Shown in pieces: positions 50,592-59,612 of a stretch of DNA of 64,000 nt. Position 1 is the stretch's first letter; every line of letters starts with the position of its first letter. The notes beneath the pieces were generated by a model. It saw only the letters and a list, made by a program, of their open reading frames with translations, was not told the DNA's origin and made no database searches. The DNA comes from Oscillospiraceae bacterium (GTDB lineage Bacteria > Bacillota > Clostridia > Oscillospirales > Ruminococcaceae): assembly GCA_017848055.1 (NCBI GenBank), contig JAGALZ010000046.1:1-64000 (forward strand), read 5' to 3'. A program made the translations under genes and the position numbers.

Positions 50592-51224
50592 CTATTCGTT
50601 TTCGCCCGACAAAAGGTAAGGGAACTTGCCCAGGATTTCAAAAGCGTTTGAACGCTGCCACATATCAGCAGTAACAAGCACCTCGTAGCCCTCGCCGAAA
50701 TCACAAGGAAGCTCCATAGGAGAAAGCTTAGGCAGACCAAAACAGCTCAGCATATTCATTATTATACCGCCGTGAGTGATTACCGCAGTGCTCGTTATAC
50801 CAAGCTTCATCATATCAGTAATGATAAAGTCAGCTGCCCAGTAGCATCTTTCCACAAGGTCTCTCATAGATTCGCCGCCGGGAGCAGGATTGTCAAGGCC
50901 GCCCTTGAGGAAGTTCTTGTAGTCCTCACGTTCCATAAGGTCGATGGCTCTCTTGTTTTCGAATTCGCCGAAATTCATTTCACGAAGCTCCGGTACAAGC
51001 CGCATAGTGCAGTTTGTGTAAATAAGCTCAGCAGTTTCTCTGCATCTCTTGAGAGGAGAAACATATATCTTCTCAGCGTGAGGATAATTGTATTTTTCGA
51101 TTTTTTCTTTGATTTCGTCAATGCCCTTCTGGCAGAGTCCTTCGTCGGTAAGTCCTATGTATTTACCGTCAAGATTTCCCTGTGTCATGCCATGTCGGAT
51201 AAACTGTATTCTGTAAGCCTTCAT
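50592..51224 (-). CDS. histidine phosphatase family protein (phosphoglycerate-mutase-like)
   Basis: 210 residues. Phosphohistidine motif IQFIRHGMTQGNLDGKY, PLKRCRETAELI, acid residue in MNFGEFENKRAIDL and the second His in AVITHGGIIM. A phosphatase on small phosphorylated compounds or a cobC/gpmB-type enzyme; substrate unknown. AAAGGAAG precedes the start. First gene of the minus-strand group, 36 bases before the membrane protein gene. Confidence 0.88.
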   Translation of the reverse strand: MKAYRIQFIRHGMTQGNLDGKYIGLTDEGLCQKGIDEIKEKIEKYNYPHAEKIYVSPLKRCRETAELIYTNCTMRLVPELREMNFGEFENKRAIDLMEREDYKNFLKGGLDNPAPGGESMRDLVERCYWAADFIITDMMKLGITSTAVITHGGIIMNMLSCFGLPKLSPMELPCDFGEGYEVLVTADMWQRSNAFEILGKFPYLLSGENE

Positions 51225-51272
51225 ATTTCTGCTTCCTTTCTTATATTTTTGTTAAATTCCACAAAAAAACTC

Positions 51273-51301
51273 TTTACAAACTTTCAATTATCGTATATAA
51301 T
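51273..51301 (+). promoter_or_regulatory. promoter of apbE-rnf
   Basis: TTTACA (51273-51278) and TATAAT (51296-51301), 17-base spacer. Confidence 0.7.
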
Positions 51302-51402
51302 AAACTTTATAAGTATGCGTAAATATTAAACGCCATTTTACATAAGCATATTGTATCACATATTTGAAAGAAATTCAACCGTCCGATGAAAGGACTGAAA
51401 AA

Positions 51403-52392
51403 GTGAAATCATCATTGAAAGCATTTGCCGTTATAGCGGTACTTCTTGTTCTCCTTGTTGCAGCGGCAGTAGCATATAGATTAAAAAGACCGCAGTTTGA
51501 AACACAAAGCTTTATCGCAATGGATACTCCCGTGACGATAAAGGTGCTGGACTGTGATGCCGATAAGATTCGTGATATTGTCGAAGAACTCGATGATGCT
51601 CTCGATGCATATTCGTCCGATAGCGAGCTTTACTCCATAAACCGTAGCGGAGAGGGAAAAAGCGAGATTGCTTCAGATGTTCTTCTTAAGCTTGAGAAAA
51701 TCACTGCAAAGCATACTCTTCCAACAGCAGGACGAGTAATCGAGCTTTGGGCAATAACATCCGATAATGCAAAAGTGCCAAGCGATTCAGAGCTTTTGTC
51801 AGCTCTTCAAACGGTGAAAGCGGACAATCTTTCTTTGAATGATAACATTATTACTCTGAAAAACGGCAGTTATCTGAATTTCGGCTATTGTGCAAAGGGC
51901 TATGCCTGCGATGAAATAAAAGAGTATCTTGAATCGAATGACGTAAAATGTGCAGTCGTGTCGCTTGGCTCTTCTTCGCTTTTGTTCGGAGAAAAGCCCG
52001 ACGGAAAACCATTCAAGACAGCTGTCACAAATCCTTTTTCGCCATCTCAGAATATGCTCTATGTGCAAACAGATGCCTGCGCAATTTCGACTTCCGGCGG
52101 TTATGAAAGATATTCGGATATTGACGGAAAACGCTATGGACATATCTTTGACCTTGAAACGGGTTATCCTGCCGAAACTGACTTAGCATCAGTAACAGTT
52201 ATTTGTCAAAGCGCAATTGCGTCTGATGTGCTTGCGACAGAAATCTATATCGGCGGAACCGAAGAGCTGTCAGCACATCTTGCAAGTGAAGAGTACCAGA
52301 TAATCGCCGTAGATATGAATAAGAATGTCTATGTTTCGCAATCATTGAAAGACAGCGTAACAATTACAGATTCGCAATTTAAACTTAAGTAA
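51403..52392 (+). CDS. apbE: FAD:protein FMN transferase
   Basis: 329 residues from GTG 51403, which has AAAGGA 9 bases upstream; no in-frame ATG exists near the start. A membrane/signal helix (about 6-26) then the ApbE domain: FIAMDTPVTIKV, LDAYSSDSELYSINRSG, LNFGYCAKGYACDEI, ISTSGGYERYSDIDGKRYGHIFDLETGYPA. ApbE attaches FMN to Thr of extracytoplasmic flavoproteins; its position directly before rnfC points to RnfG and RnfD as substrates. Confidence 0.94.
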   Translation: MKSSLKAFAVIAVLLVLLVAAAVAYRLKRPQFETQSFIAMDTPVTIKVLDCDADKIRDIVEELDDALDAYSSDSELYSINRSGEGKSEIASDVLLKLEKITAKHTLPTAGRVIELWAITSDNAKVPSDSELLSALQTVKADNLSLNDNIITLKNGSYLNFGYCAKGYACDEIKEYLESNDVKCAVVSLGSSSLLFGEKPDGKPFKTAVTNPFSPSQNMLYVQTDACAISTSGGYERYSDIDGKRYGHIFDLETGYPAETDLASVTVICQSAIASDVLATEIYIGGTEELSAHLASEEYQIIAVDMNKNVYVSQSLKDSVTITDSQFKLK

Positions 52393-52419
52393 CAAACCGT
52401 AAGAAACGGAGGAATATAT

Positions 52420-53706
52420 ATGCCATTTTGGGGAATAAAGCTAGACCACCACAAAACAACAGCTGATTCGCAAACTGTGCCGATTCCATTGCCAAAGACA
52501 GTAAAGATTCTTATGTCACAGCATATGGGTGCACCATGCGACCTGCTTGTGAATGTCGGTGATGAGGTTAAGGTAGGACAGAAGATAGGCGACAGCGCCG
52601 CATTTATGTCTACTCCTATACATTCCTCGGTTTCAGGAACCGTTAAAACCGTAGAAGACTATCTTCTCGCAAGCGGAAAGGTGTGTAAGGCAGTCGTTAT
52701 AGAAACGGACGGAAACCAGACTGTCTGCGAAACCGTGCAGCCACCGCAAGTCAGTGACCTTGCCTCGTTTGTGAAGGCAGTAAAGGAAAGCGGCTGCTGC
52801 GGACTCGGCGGAGCAGGTTTTCCTACACATATAAAGCTTAATGTCGATATAAAGGATAAGCCTATCGATTCTCTTGTAATAAATGCCGCAGAATGCGAGC
52901 CATACATAACAAGTGACTGCCGTGAGCTTATCGAGCGTCCCGATGACGTAATCGACGGAGTAGAGAAGGTTATGAAGTATCTCGAAATCGAGAATGCCTA
53001 TATCTGTATCGAAAAGAATAAGCCCCAGGCAATAAAAATAATGAAGCAGAAAACCGCCGATAAGAAAAATATCACCGTGGTTTCGCTCCGTTCGTCATAC
53101 CCGCAGGGTGCCGAAAAGGTCGTAGCATATTCTGCAACAGGCAGAATAATCGGGGAAGGTGAGCTGCCATCAGCCAAGGGAATTATAGTTCTTAATGTTT
53201 CTACAGCAGGATTTATTTCAAGATATCTGAAAACCGGAATGCCGCTTGTTGAAAAGCGACTTACCCTCGACGGTGACGCATTCAGAACACCATGCAATGT
53301 TATGGTGCCGGTAGGAACAGCAGTAAGTGAGCTTGTGACGTTTGCAGACGGTGCCCAGAGCGGTATCGCAAAGCTTCTCGCAGGTGGCCCTATGATGGGT
53401 ATGTGTCTGTATGATTTCTCAGCTCCGATTACTAAAACAAATAACGCAATTTTAGCGTTTACCGAAAAGCTTGCAAAGAATAAAGAACCAAAAACCGCTT
53501 GTATCCATTGCGGAAGATGTGTAGCAGCCTGTCCTATGAAGCTTATGCCGACAGAGCTTGAAAAAGCGTATGAGGCAAAGGATGCAGATATGCTCAGAAA
53601 GTTAAAGCTCAATCTTTGTATGAACTGTGGAAGCTGTACTTATGTTTGCCCCGCAAAGCATAATCTGGCAGAAGTAAACCAGCTTGCAAAAGCACTTATC
53701 AGATAG
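52420..53706 (+). CDS. rnfC: Rnf complex subunit C
   Basis: 428 residues. Peripheral Fe-S/flavin subunit that exchanges electrons with NAD. Seen: a biotinyl-lipoyl-like region (NVGDEVKVGQKIGD, STPIHSSVSGTVK), the Gly-rich nucleotide site SGCCGLGGAGFPTHIK, ECEPYITSD, and two [4Fe-4S] sets in CIHCGRCVAACP and CMNCGSCTYVCP. GGAGG 8 bases before ATG. First of six rnf genes; a C-D-G-E-A-B order is usual in Clostridia. Confidence 0.96.
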   Translation: MPFWGIKLDHHKTTADSQTVPIPLPKTVKILMSQHMGAPCDLLVNVGDEVKVGQKIGDSAAFMSTPIHSSVSGTVKTVEDYLLASGKVCKAVVIETDGNQTVCETVQPPQVSDLASFVKAVKESGCCGLGGAGFPTHIKLNVDIKDKPIDSLVINAAECEPYITSDCRELIERPDDVIDGVEKVMKYLEIENAYICIEKNKPQAIKIMKQKTADKKNITVVSLRSSYPQGAEKVVAYSATGRIIGEGELPSAKGIIVLNVSTAGFISRYLKTGMPLVEKRLTLDGDAFRTPCNVMVPVGTAVSELVTFADGAQSGIAKLLAGGPMMGMCLYDFSAPITKTNNAILAFTEKLAKNKEPKTACIHCGRCVAACPMKLMPTELEKAYEAKDADMLRKLKLNLCMNCGSCTYVCPAKHNLAEVNQLAKALIR

Positions 53707-53723
53707 GAAAGGAGTAGTGCATC

Positions 53724-54653
53724 ATGGATAAAATGATTGTATCCCCATCGCCGCACGTTCGAAGTGGTACAACAACCGCAAAGCTTATGGGACATGTCCT
53801 TCTGGCACTTTTCCCTGCGATAGTTGCCGCAACAATAATCTTCGGCGGCAGAGCGCTTATGCTCGTAGGCTTTTGTACAGCAATAGCAGTTGTGCTTGAA
53901 AGAATATGCGGAATAATTATGAAGCGTCCCGATACAACCGGCGACCTTTCAGCCGCAGTAACAGGTGTTATCTTTGCACTCAACCTTCCGCCGACGCTTC
54001 CTTTCTGGGTTGCTTTTATCGGTCTGTTTTTTGCAATTGTCGTAACAAAACAGCTTTTCGGCGGTCTCGGACATAACTTTGCAAACCCCGCAATCGTCGG
54101 TAGAATTGTTATAACACTGTCTTTCCCGGCAGCAATGACAACATGGACAGAGCCGTTTACGGCAGACGTAACTACTCTTGCAACCCCGCTTGCATCAAAG
54201 TCTGCAAATATGCTCGATATGTTTTTGGGTATGACAAGCGGCTGTATAGGTGAAACATGTTCTGTCGCACTTATCTTCGGATTTGTCTATCTGTGTGTAA
54301 TGAAGATAATAACCCCGACAACACCGATTGCGTTTGTCGGAACAGTTGCACTGTTTTCCTTTATCGCAGGCGAAGACCCACTCTACCAGGTGCTTTCTGG
54401 CGGACTTTTACTCGGTGCAATATTTATGGCAACCGACTATGTAACAACTCCGGTAACTCAACTCGGTAAGTTTATTTTCGGTATCGGCTGCGGTATAATT
54501 ACCTGCGTTATCAGATTCTACGGCTCATACCCCGAGGGCGTTTCCTTCTCGATACTGCTTATGAATATCGTTTCACCATATATTGATATGCTTTGCAAAA
54601 CAAGACCTGTAGGAGCAAAGAAGCCTTCAAAGAAAGTAAAGGAGGCGAACTGA
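53724..54653 (+). CDS. rnfD: Rnf complex subunit D
   Basis: 309 residues with about nine membrane helices. Begins MIVSPSPHVRSGTTTAKLM. The FMN-bearing loop is probably around MATDYVTTPVTQLGK, which aligns with the Rnf/Nqr flavinylation region. Conserved: GGLGHNFANPAIVGRI and GEDPLYQVLSGGLLLGA. Starts 17 bases after rnfC. Moves ions with the other membrane subunits. Confidence 0.95.
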   Translation: MDKMIVSPSPHVRSGTTTAKLMGHVLLALFPAIVAATIIFGGRALMLVGFCTAIAVVLERICGIIMKRPDTTGDLSAAVTGVIFALNLPPTLPFWVAFIGLFFAIVVTKQLFGGLGHNFANPAIVGRIVITLSFPAAMTTWTEPFTADVTTLATPLASKSANMLDMFLGMTSGCIGETCSVALIFGFVYLCVMKIITPTTPIAFVGTVALFSFIAGEDPLYQVLSGGLLLGAIFMATDYVTTPVTQLGKFIFGIGCGIITCVIRFYGSYPEGVSFSILLMNIVSPYIDMLCKTRPVGAKKPSKKVKEAN

Positions 54654-54654
54654 T

Positions 54655-55200
54655 ATGAAAGCTAAAATTCTTCCGTCAGTTGTCCTCTGCCTTATATGTG
54701 CAATCGTCTGCGGCCTGCTTGTCGGAGCATACGAGCTTACGTACGTCGATAATACAGGCGTTATGACCGACGAGCTTATAAAGGGCTGTAATAGTATCAA
54801 TAAGGATTCAGAGTATGAAATTCTCAAGGATGAAAACGGAAACGTCGTTGAGCTTGAAGGAATAGTCGCAACAATGGTTCCTACCTCGGACAGTAAAACC
54901 GTAATCTTCGAGATTAAAGAGAAAGGCTACAGTAAGGACGGTATCCACATACTTGTCGGAGTAAATGAAGACCTCACAGTTGCAGGAATTTACTATATTT
55001 CCTGCGGCGAAACAGCCGGTGTCGGCACAAAAACTCAGGACGACGATTACCTGGCAAAATATGACGGAGTAAATTCCGATGGAATTGATGACATCGATAA
55101 TATTACCGGCGCTACATATTCTTCTAAGGGATTCAAGAGAGCCGTAAAGCGTGCTATCAGTGCCTACGAGCAGAACAAGGAGGCGATTTTCAGTGAGTGA
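54655..55200 (+). CDS. rnfG: Rnf complex subunit G
   Basis: 181 residues: an N-terminal membrane helix (about 5-28) and an extracytoplasmic FMN-binding domain. The flavinylation motif ITGATYSSKG is present; T154 is the expected FMN-linked Thr. CGETAGVGTKTQDDDYLAKY is family-typical. Starts 1 base after the rnfD stop. Natural substrate of ApbE. Confidence 0.95.
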   Translation: MKAKILPSVVLCLICAIVCGLLVGAYELTYVDNTGVMTDELIKGCNSINKDSEYEILKDENGNVVELEGIVATMVPTSDSKTVIFEIKEKGYSKDGIHILVGVNEDLTVAGIYYISCGETAGVGTKTQDDDYLAKYDGVNSDGIDDIDNITGATYSSKGFKRAVKRAISAYEQNKEAIFSE

Positions 55201-55888
55201 TAAGGCAAAGAAAGGCTCTCTCTATGAGCTTACAAAAGGAATAATCAAGGAAAATCCCGTTCTTGTCGGACTTCTCGGAATGTGTCCTACACTCGCAGTT
55301 ACCAATCAGGCAATCAACGGACTCGGAATGGGAATCGCAACTACATTTGTTCTCGTCTGTTCGAATATCGTTATCTCGCTTCTCAAGAAGGTTATACCTT
55401 CAACAGTTAGACTTCCAAGCTTTATCGTAATTATCGCAGGCTTCGTAACTCTCATCGAGTTTCTTATGAAGGGGTACCTGCCCGCAATTTATTCGGCACT
55501 CGGAATATTCCTTCCACTCATTACTGTAAACTGTATAATTTTAGGCAGAGCAGAAGCATTTGCATCTAAGAACTCCGTCTTAGCTTCCGCACTCGACGGC
55601 CTTGGAATGGGCATAGGCTTCACACTTGCACTTTTTGTAATGGCAAGTATCCGTGAAGTGCTGGGTTCAGGAACATTTATGGGACTGAAGATTCCCGTGC
55701 TCTGCGATAACTCAATGCTTATGTTTATAATGCCGGCAGGCGGATTCTTTGTGCTTGGTGTTATAATCGCCGTAGTAAACAAGATTGCAAATAAAAAGCC
55801 ACCGCAGACTCTCGGCTGTGCAGGCTGTCCTCATGCAGCAACCTGCCAAAACATGGGTGCCTGCGAAGGCGAAGAAAAAGCAGAATAG
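55193..55888 (+). CDS. rnfE: Rnf complex subunit E
   Basis: 231 residues from GTG 55193 (AAGGAGG 9 bases upstream), overlapping the rnfG stop by 8 bases. Six membrane helices: ENPVLVGLLGMCPTLAVTN, LGMGIATTFVLVCSNI, PAIYSALGIFLPLITVNCIILGRAEAFAS, LDGLGMGIGFTLALF. The Cys-rich end (CAGCPHAATCQNMGAC) is unusual for RnfE and could bind a metal. Confidence 0.95.
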   Translation: MSDKAKKGSLYELTKGIIKENPVLVGLLGMCPTLAVTNQAINGLGMGIATTFVLVCSNIVISLLKKVIPSTVRLPSFIVIIAGFVTLIEFLMKGYLPAIYSALGIFLPLITVNCIILGRAEAFASKNSVLASALDGLGMGIGFTLALFVMASIREVLGSGTFMGLKIPVLCDNSMLMFIMPAGGFFVLGVIIAVVNKIANKKPPQTLGCAGCPHAATCQNMGACEGEEKAE

Positions 55889-55900
55889 GGGGCATGAAAT

Positions 55901-56473
55901 ATGGAATATATTCTGATACTCGTCGGAACTGTCCTTGTGAACAATATCGTGCTCTCGCAGTTTATGGGAATATGTGCATTCCTCGGAGTTTCAAAGCAGA
56001 TGAAAAACTCACTCGGAATGGGTGCAGCAGTAATTTTTGTAATGGTCTGCGCAACACTTTGTACATATCCGATTTATATCCTGCTCGATAAGTTTGAAAT
56101 CACGTATCTCAAGACAGTCGCATTCATTCTTGTTATCGCACTTTTCGTGCAGATGGTGGAAATGATACTCAAAAAGGTTATGCCGCCGCTTTATAAAGCA
56201 CTCGGTATCTACCTTCCGCTTATTACAACCAACTGCGCAGTTCTTGGCGTTACAATCACAAACGTTGATGAAAGCTACAATCTCGCACAGTCGGTTATCA
56301 ACGCTCTCGGCACAGGACTTGGCTTCACACTTGCACTCTTGCTGTTTTCGGGAGTCCGTTCCAAAATCGACGACTCAAAAATTCCCGAAACCTTCAGAGG
56401 TGTCCCTGCAACACTTATCGCCGCATCAATTGTTTCCTTAAGCTTTATGGGCTTTTCGGGACTTATCGGCTAG
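55901..56473 (+). CDS. rnfA: Rnf complex subunit A
   Basis: 190 residues with six membrane helices, related to RnfE. Seen: NNIVLSQFMGICAFLGVSKQ, PLYKALGIYLPLITTNCAVLGV and INALGTGLGFTLALLLFSGVRSK. GGGG/GGCAT precedes the start, 12 bases after rnfE. RnfA and RnfE share an Fe centre in the membrane in known structures. Confidence 0.95.
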   Translation: MEYILILVGTVLVNNIVLSQFMGICAFLGVSKQMKNSLGMGAAVIFVMVCATLCTYPIYILLDKFEITYLKTVAFILVIALFVQMVEMILKKVMPPLYKALGIYLPLITTNCAVLGVTITNVDESYNLAQSVINALGTGLGFTLALLLFSGVRSKIDDSKIPETFRGVPATLIAASIVSLSFMGFSGLIG

Positions 56474-56491
56474 AAGAGGAGGCAATAAATT

Positions 56492-57286
56492 ATGGAATAC
56501 ATTATACCGATTCTGATATTTGCCGCCCTTGGTGTAGCCGCAGGTGTCCTGCTTACAATAGTGTCTAAAGTCTTTGCAGTAAAGACAGATGAAAGACTTG
56601 AGGCTCTCCAGAATGCACTTCCACAGATTAACTGCGGCTCGTGCGGATACTCGGGCTGTAACGGATATGCAGAAGCCGTGCTCGAGGGCAGGGCAGAACC
56701 AAACCTCTGTAAGCCGGGCGGAAATGAATCCGCAGGTAAGATTGCTGAAATCTTAGGTATTACAGTAGGCGAGGTCGAACAGCAAACCGCCTTCGTCCGC
56801 TGTTCGGGAAACTGCAACGTTACAACTCATAAGTATACCTACGACGGAACGCTCAGTTGCCGCTCTTCCAATAACTATTACAACGGAAGCAAGGTCTGCA
56901 CAAGCGGATGCCTCGGTTATGGCGACTGCGTAGCAGTCTGCCCTAATAACGCAATCAGCATAAAGGATGGTGTCGCCGTAGTAGATGCACGTATCTGTAC
57001 CGGATGCGGACTCTGTGCTAAGGCTTGTCCTAACGCACTTATTACAATCAGAAGCCGCAAGCAGATTTATGAGGTATGCTGCCGCTCAACTGCAATAGGC
57101 AAGGTTACAAGAAGCGTCTGCAAAACGGGCTGCATCGGCTGTAAGCTCTGTGAAAAGAAGTGTCCGACAGGCGCAATCACCGTAACCGATAACTTTGCAA
57201 AGATTGACTATTCAAAGTGTATAAACTGCGGAGCATGTGCAGAAGCCTGCAAGGTCGGCGCAATCAAAAACATACTCTGCTCATAA
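56492..57286 (+). CDS. rnfB: Rnf complex subunit B
   Basis: 264 residues. Membrane helix (about 3-25), the four-Cys cluster region (INCGSCGYSGCNGYAEAV, PNLCKPGG), then several ferredoxin sets (CLGYGDCVAVCP, CTGCGLCAKACP, CIGCKLCEKKCP, CINCGACAEAC). Takes electrons from reduced ferredoxin. Last rnf gene; the operon ends in a terminator shared with the convergent dockerin gene. Confidence 0.96.
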   Translation: MEYIIPILIFAALGVAAGVLLTIVSKVFAVKTDERLEALQNALPQINCGSCGYSGCNGYAEAVLEGRAEPNLCKPGGNESAGKIAEILGITVGEVEQQTAFVRCSGNCNVTTHKYTYDGTLSCRSSNNYYNGSKVCTSGCLGYGDCVAVCPNNAISIKDGVAVVDARICTGCGLCAKACPNALITIRSRKQIYEVCCRSTAIGKVTRSVCKTGCIGCKLCEKKCPTGAITVTDNFAKIDYSKCINCGACAEACKVGAIKNILCS

Positions 57287-57298
57287 GGGCAAAAAATC

Positions 57299-57329
57299 AA
57301 CCGCATCGGGTTTACCGATGCGGTTTTCA
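57299..57329. terminator. bidirectional terminator between rnfB and the dockerin gene
   Basis: 11-bp stem AACCGCATCGG / CCGATGCGGTT, loop GTTTA. Confidence 0.85.
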
Positions 57330-57336
57330 TTTTAAG

Positions 57337-59148
57337 TTATACAAATTTGTCCAGCGTTCCTGCATTGTATTGCAGAATCATAAGTGCGTCAACTACGTCA
57401 GCGCAGCCGTCTCCGTTTACGTCAGCCGCCATAAGCTGAACAGGGGTGAGCTCTGCGTTTCCTGCCGTGTATTGCATTATCAGAAGCGTGTCAATTGTGT
57501 CAATAAAGCCGTCATCATTGACATCGCCATAGGTGTAATGCATCGTGTCGCCCTCACGTTCGATTACGAGCGTGTAATCTCTTGTCGCTCCCGACGGAGC
57601 GGTTACCGTAATTGTAAAGGTGTTGCTTCCCGTCTTAAGCTCAACTGCACCGGTGCCGGTCATAAGCGAGCCGGGAATATCCTTGGTCGCATTGATTACA
57701 ACAGAGCGAACGTTCGCGGGGACAGTTACCTTGTAGCTGAGAGTGTATCTGTTGAAAGAAGGTGACACATCATAGCCGTTTACTCCGATTGAAGAAAGGA
57801 AGTTGTTGTTTGTTCCTGTCGAGGTAGGCTTTTCGCAAGCGGTTTCAGGCATATTATCATAAATCGGAATTGTGAAAACCAGCGCCGACGAAAGAATTTT
57901 TTCGTTGTAAGCCTTCTTCATGTGCGAAGCTTCCGAAGCCGCCGCCTGAATGTTTGTCATATACTGATGGCTGAAGTAGCCGTTGCCACCGTCAACCATA
58001 TCAAATTTCTGTAAGTAAAGTGTGTCCTGACCACGGTTTATGTAGCTCTTACCGATAAAGGTCGAACCGCCGATGATGGATTTACGCTGATTTGTCCAGG
58101 GCAGACAGTAGTTTGCATTCTTGGTCGAAGCGTACTTTGCACCCATCTGCTGTGCAGTCATTGTCGAAGTAGCATATGCCTGGATGTTGAAGAAATTGAA
58201 GTAACCTTCGTATCCGGGTACTGTTCCGTGACCGAGAGGGGAGCCGTTCACACCCATTTCCTGCCTTGCTCTTGAAGCCAGGTGATAGGGGCTGACACCC
58301 GTTTCTTTTGCCGCATCTATAAATGTCTGAGCGTAGCTGTAGGTTTCATTTGTGTCAGGAGTTGTGAAGCTGTCACCCATAAATGTTCCCGAAAGAATAG
58401 CCTGCACACCTTCAAGCGTGTGAACACTCTCATCGTAAGAAAGCTGTTCAAACATAAATATCGAGGTGTCATCAAGGAAATTTCTCGGGTCCATATAGTA
58501 AGCAACCAGCTGCTCAGATGCCGCAACCCAGCTCGCACCATCAAGTCCGTACCAGCTGTTTGTGTTCCAGTTGTAAGCACCTTTCTCCATTGACTTCCAA
58601 GAAGCAATCGAGTTTTTGGATACCAGGCTTGTTCCAACCTGCGATTCAGCTTTCAGAGCTTCGTTCCAGTCGATGTCAAGCTCCTGAGCCTTGAACACCC
58701 AGTTCGGATGAAGAGCGTGAATCTCTCTGAGCGAATCCTTGTAGCTTTCAGGGAAGCCCTGGTCGTCAAGGTACTGTTCAAAGTCCATGTCCTCAGTGTA
58801 TGTAGGCTTCTGAACTTCCGGTTCGGTAATCTCAGTGACTTCAACGTAGGATGAAGAAATAAATCCCGTCGTACCGCCATAGCTTATCTTGTACCATATC
58901 TTGCCGTCAGGAGCAGTAGCCTCGCCGAGAATTGTAACCTGACTGCCATCGTAAAGATAACCAAGCGTAGAGTAGGTTGTACCAGCACCGCTTCTTACCC
59001 TTAGAGAGGAGGCGTTGACAGTACCGATAGATATAGAAACAGCAGATACCTCATTATTCTGAGCAACAAAACCGGCGCCATATGTAAAACACATAACGGC
59101 GCTTGCGGCTAATGCAGTTATTTTCATAAGTTTCTTAGAAAAAAGCAT
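57337..59148 (-). CDS. secreted glucosaminidase with SH3 and type I dockerin domains
   Basis: 603 residues. Signal peptide (1-36, cut after NNEVSA). SH3b domain (about 37-105: NASSLRVRSGAGTTYSTLGYL). Glucosaminidase/LytB-like domain (about 130-400) with catalytic-type Glu in SRARQEMGVNGSPLG and FNFFNIQAYA. Cadherin-like beta-sandwich (about 440-530: FLSSIGVNGYDVSP, TPSGATRDYTL-type end TAPSGATRDYTLVIE). C-terminal dockerin (about 538-600) with two Ca-binding repeats, GDVNDDGFIDTIDTLLIMQY and ADVNGDGCADVVDALMILQY. It should bind a cohesin at the surface and cut peptidoglycan. Divergent from a cohesin-bearing gene. Confidence 0.92.
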   Translation of the reverse strand: MLFSKKLMKITALAASAVMCFTYGAGFVAQNNEVSAVSISIGTVNASSLRVRSGAGTTYSTLGYLYDGSQVTILGEATAPDGKIWYKISYGGTTGFISSSYVEVTEITEPEVQKPTYTEDMDFEQYLDDQGFPESYKDSLREIHALHPNWVFKAQELDIDWNEALKAESQVGTSLVSKNSIASWKSMEKGAYNWNTNSWYGLDGASWVAASEQLVAYYMDPRNFLDDTSIFMFEQLSYDESVHTLEGVQAILSGTFMGDSFTTPDTNETYSYAQTFIDAAKETGVSPYHLASRARQEMGVNGSPLGHGTVPGYEGYFNFFNIQAYATSTMTAQQMGAKYASTKNANYCLPWTNQRKSIIGGSTFIGKSYINRGQDTLYLQKFDMVDGGNGYFSHQYMTNIQAAASEASHMKKAYNEKILSSALVFTIPIYDNMPETACEKPTSTGTNNNFLSSIGVNGYDVSPSFNRYTLSYKVTVPANVRSVVINATKDIPGSLMTGTGAVELKTGSNTFTITVTAPSGATRDYTLVIEREGDTMHYTYGDVNDDGFIDTIDTLLIMQYTAGNAELTPVQLMAADVNGDGCADVVDALMILQYNAGTLDKFV

Positions 59149-59222
59149 TTCGTTGTCCTCTTTGATATCTGCGGTTTTGTAACACTTTTGTAACGTATAA
59201 TCGGCATAATACCTTAGTTTAT

Positions 59223-59252
59223 ATTATACTAGCATAAAAATGAAATTGTCAA
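59223..59252 (-). promoter_or_regulatory. promoter for the dockerin gene
   Basis: Minus strand TTGACA (59247-59252) and TATAAT (59223-59228), 18-base spacer. Confidence 0.75.
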
Positions 59253-59464
59253 GTGGGAAACATCGGAAAATCGCCGCTTTTTCAGTTAACGAAAAGTTTA
59301 CATTTGCTCTGTTTATGAAAATGTAAACGTTATTTTGTGGTGAGGTTATAAAATGCATCTATATGTTGTACTCTAAGTGTAAAAACAGCCGTTTTTCGGG
59401 CGTTTTAGAGGCTCTTTTAGCGAGTTTGTAGAAAAAAAGCCCGTATTTTATAGCAAAATGTCTA

Positions 59465-59494
59465 TTGACATCTAAAAAAGTAATATGTTATACT
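59465..59494 (+). promoter_or_regulatory. promoter for the cohesin gene
   Basis: TTGACA (59465-59470) and TATACT (59489-59494), 18-base spacer; leader of about 110 bases. The divergent gap 59149-59612 holds this, the dockerin-gene promoter and no gene. Confidence 0.75.
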
Positions 59495-59612
59495 ATTTCT
59501 ACAAAACGATTTTTATATAATAGAGAGAAATATATAACGAAATATACAGAAGCAGAAGGTTTCAACATGGCGCGGGCTTTTTTCGTGCTGTGACAGAAAT
59601 AAGGAGGCAAAA

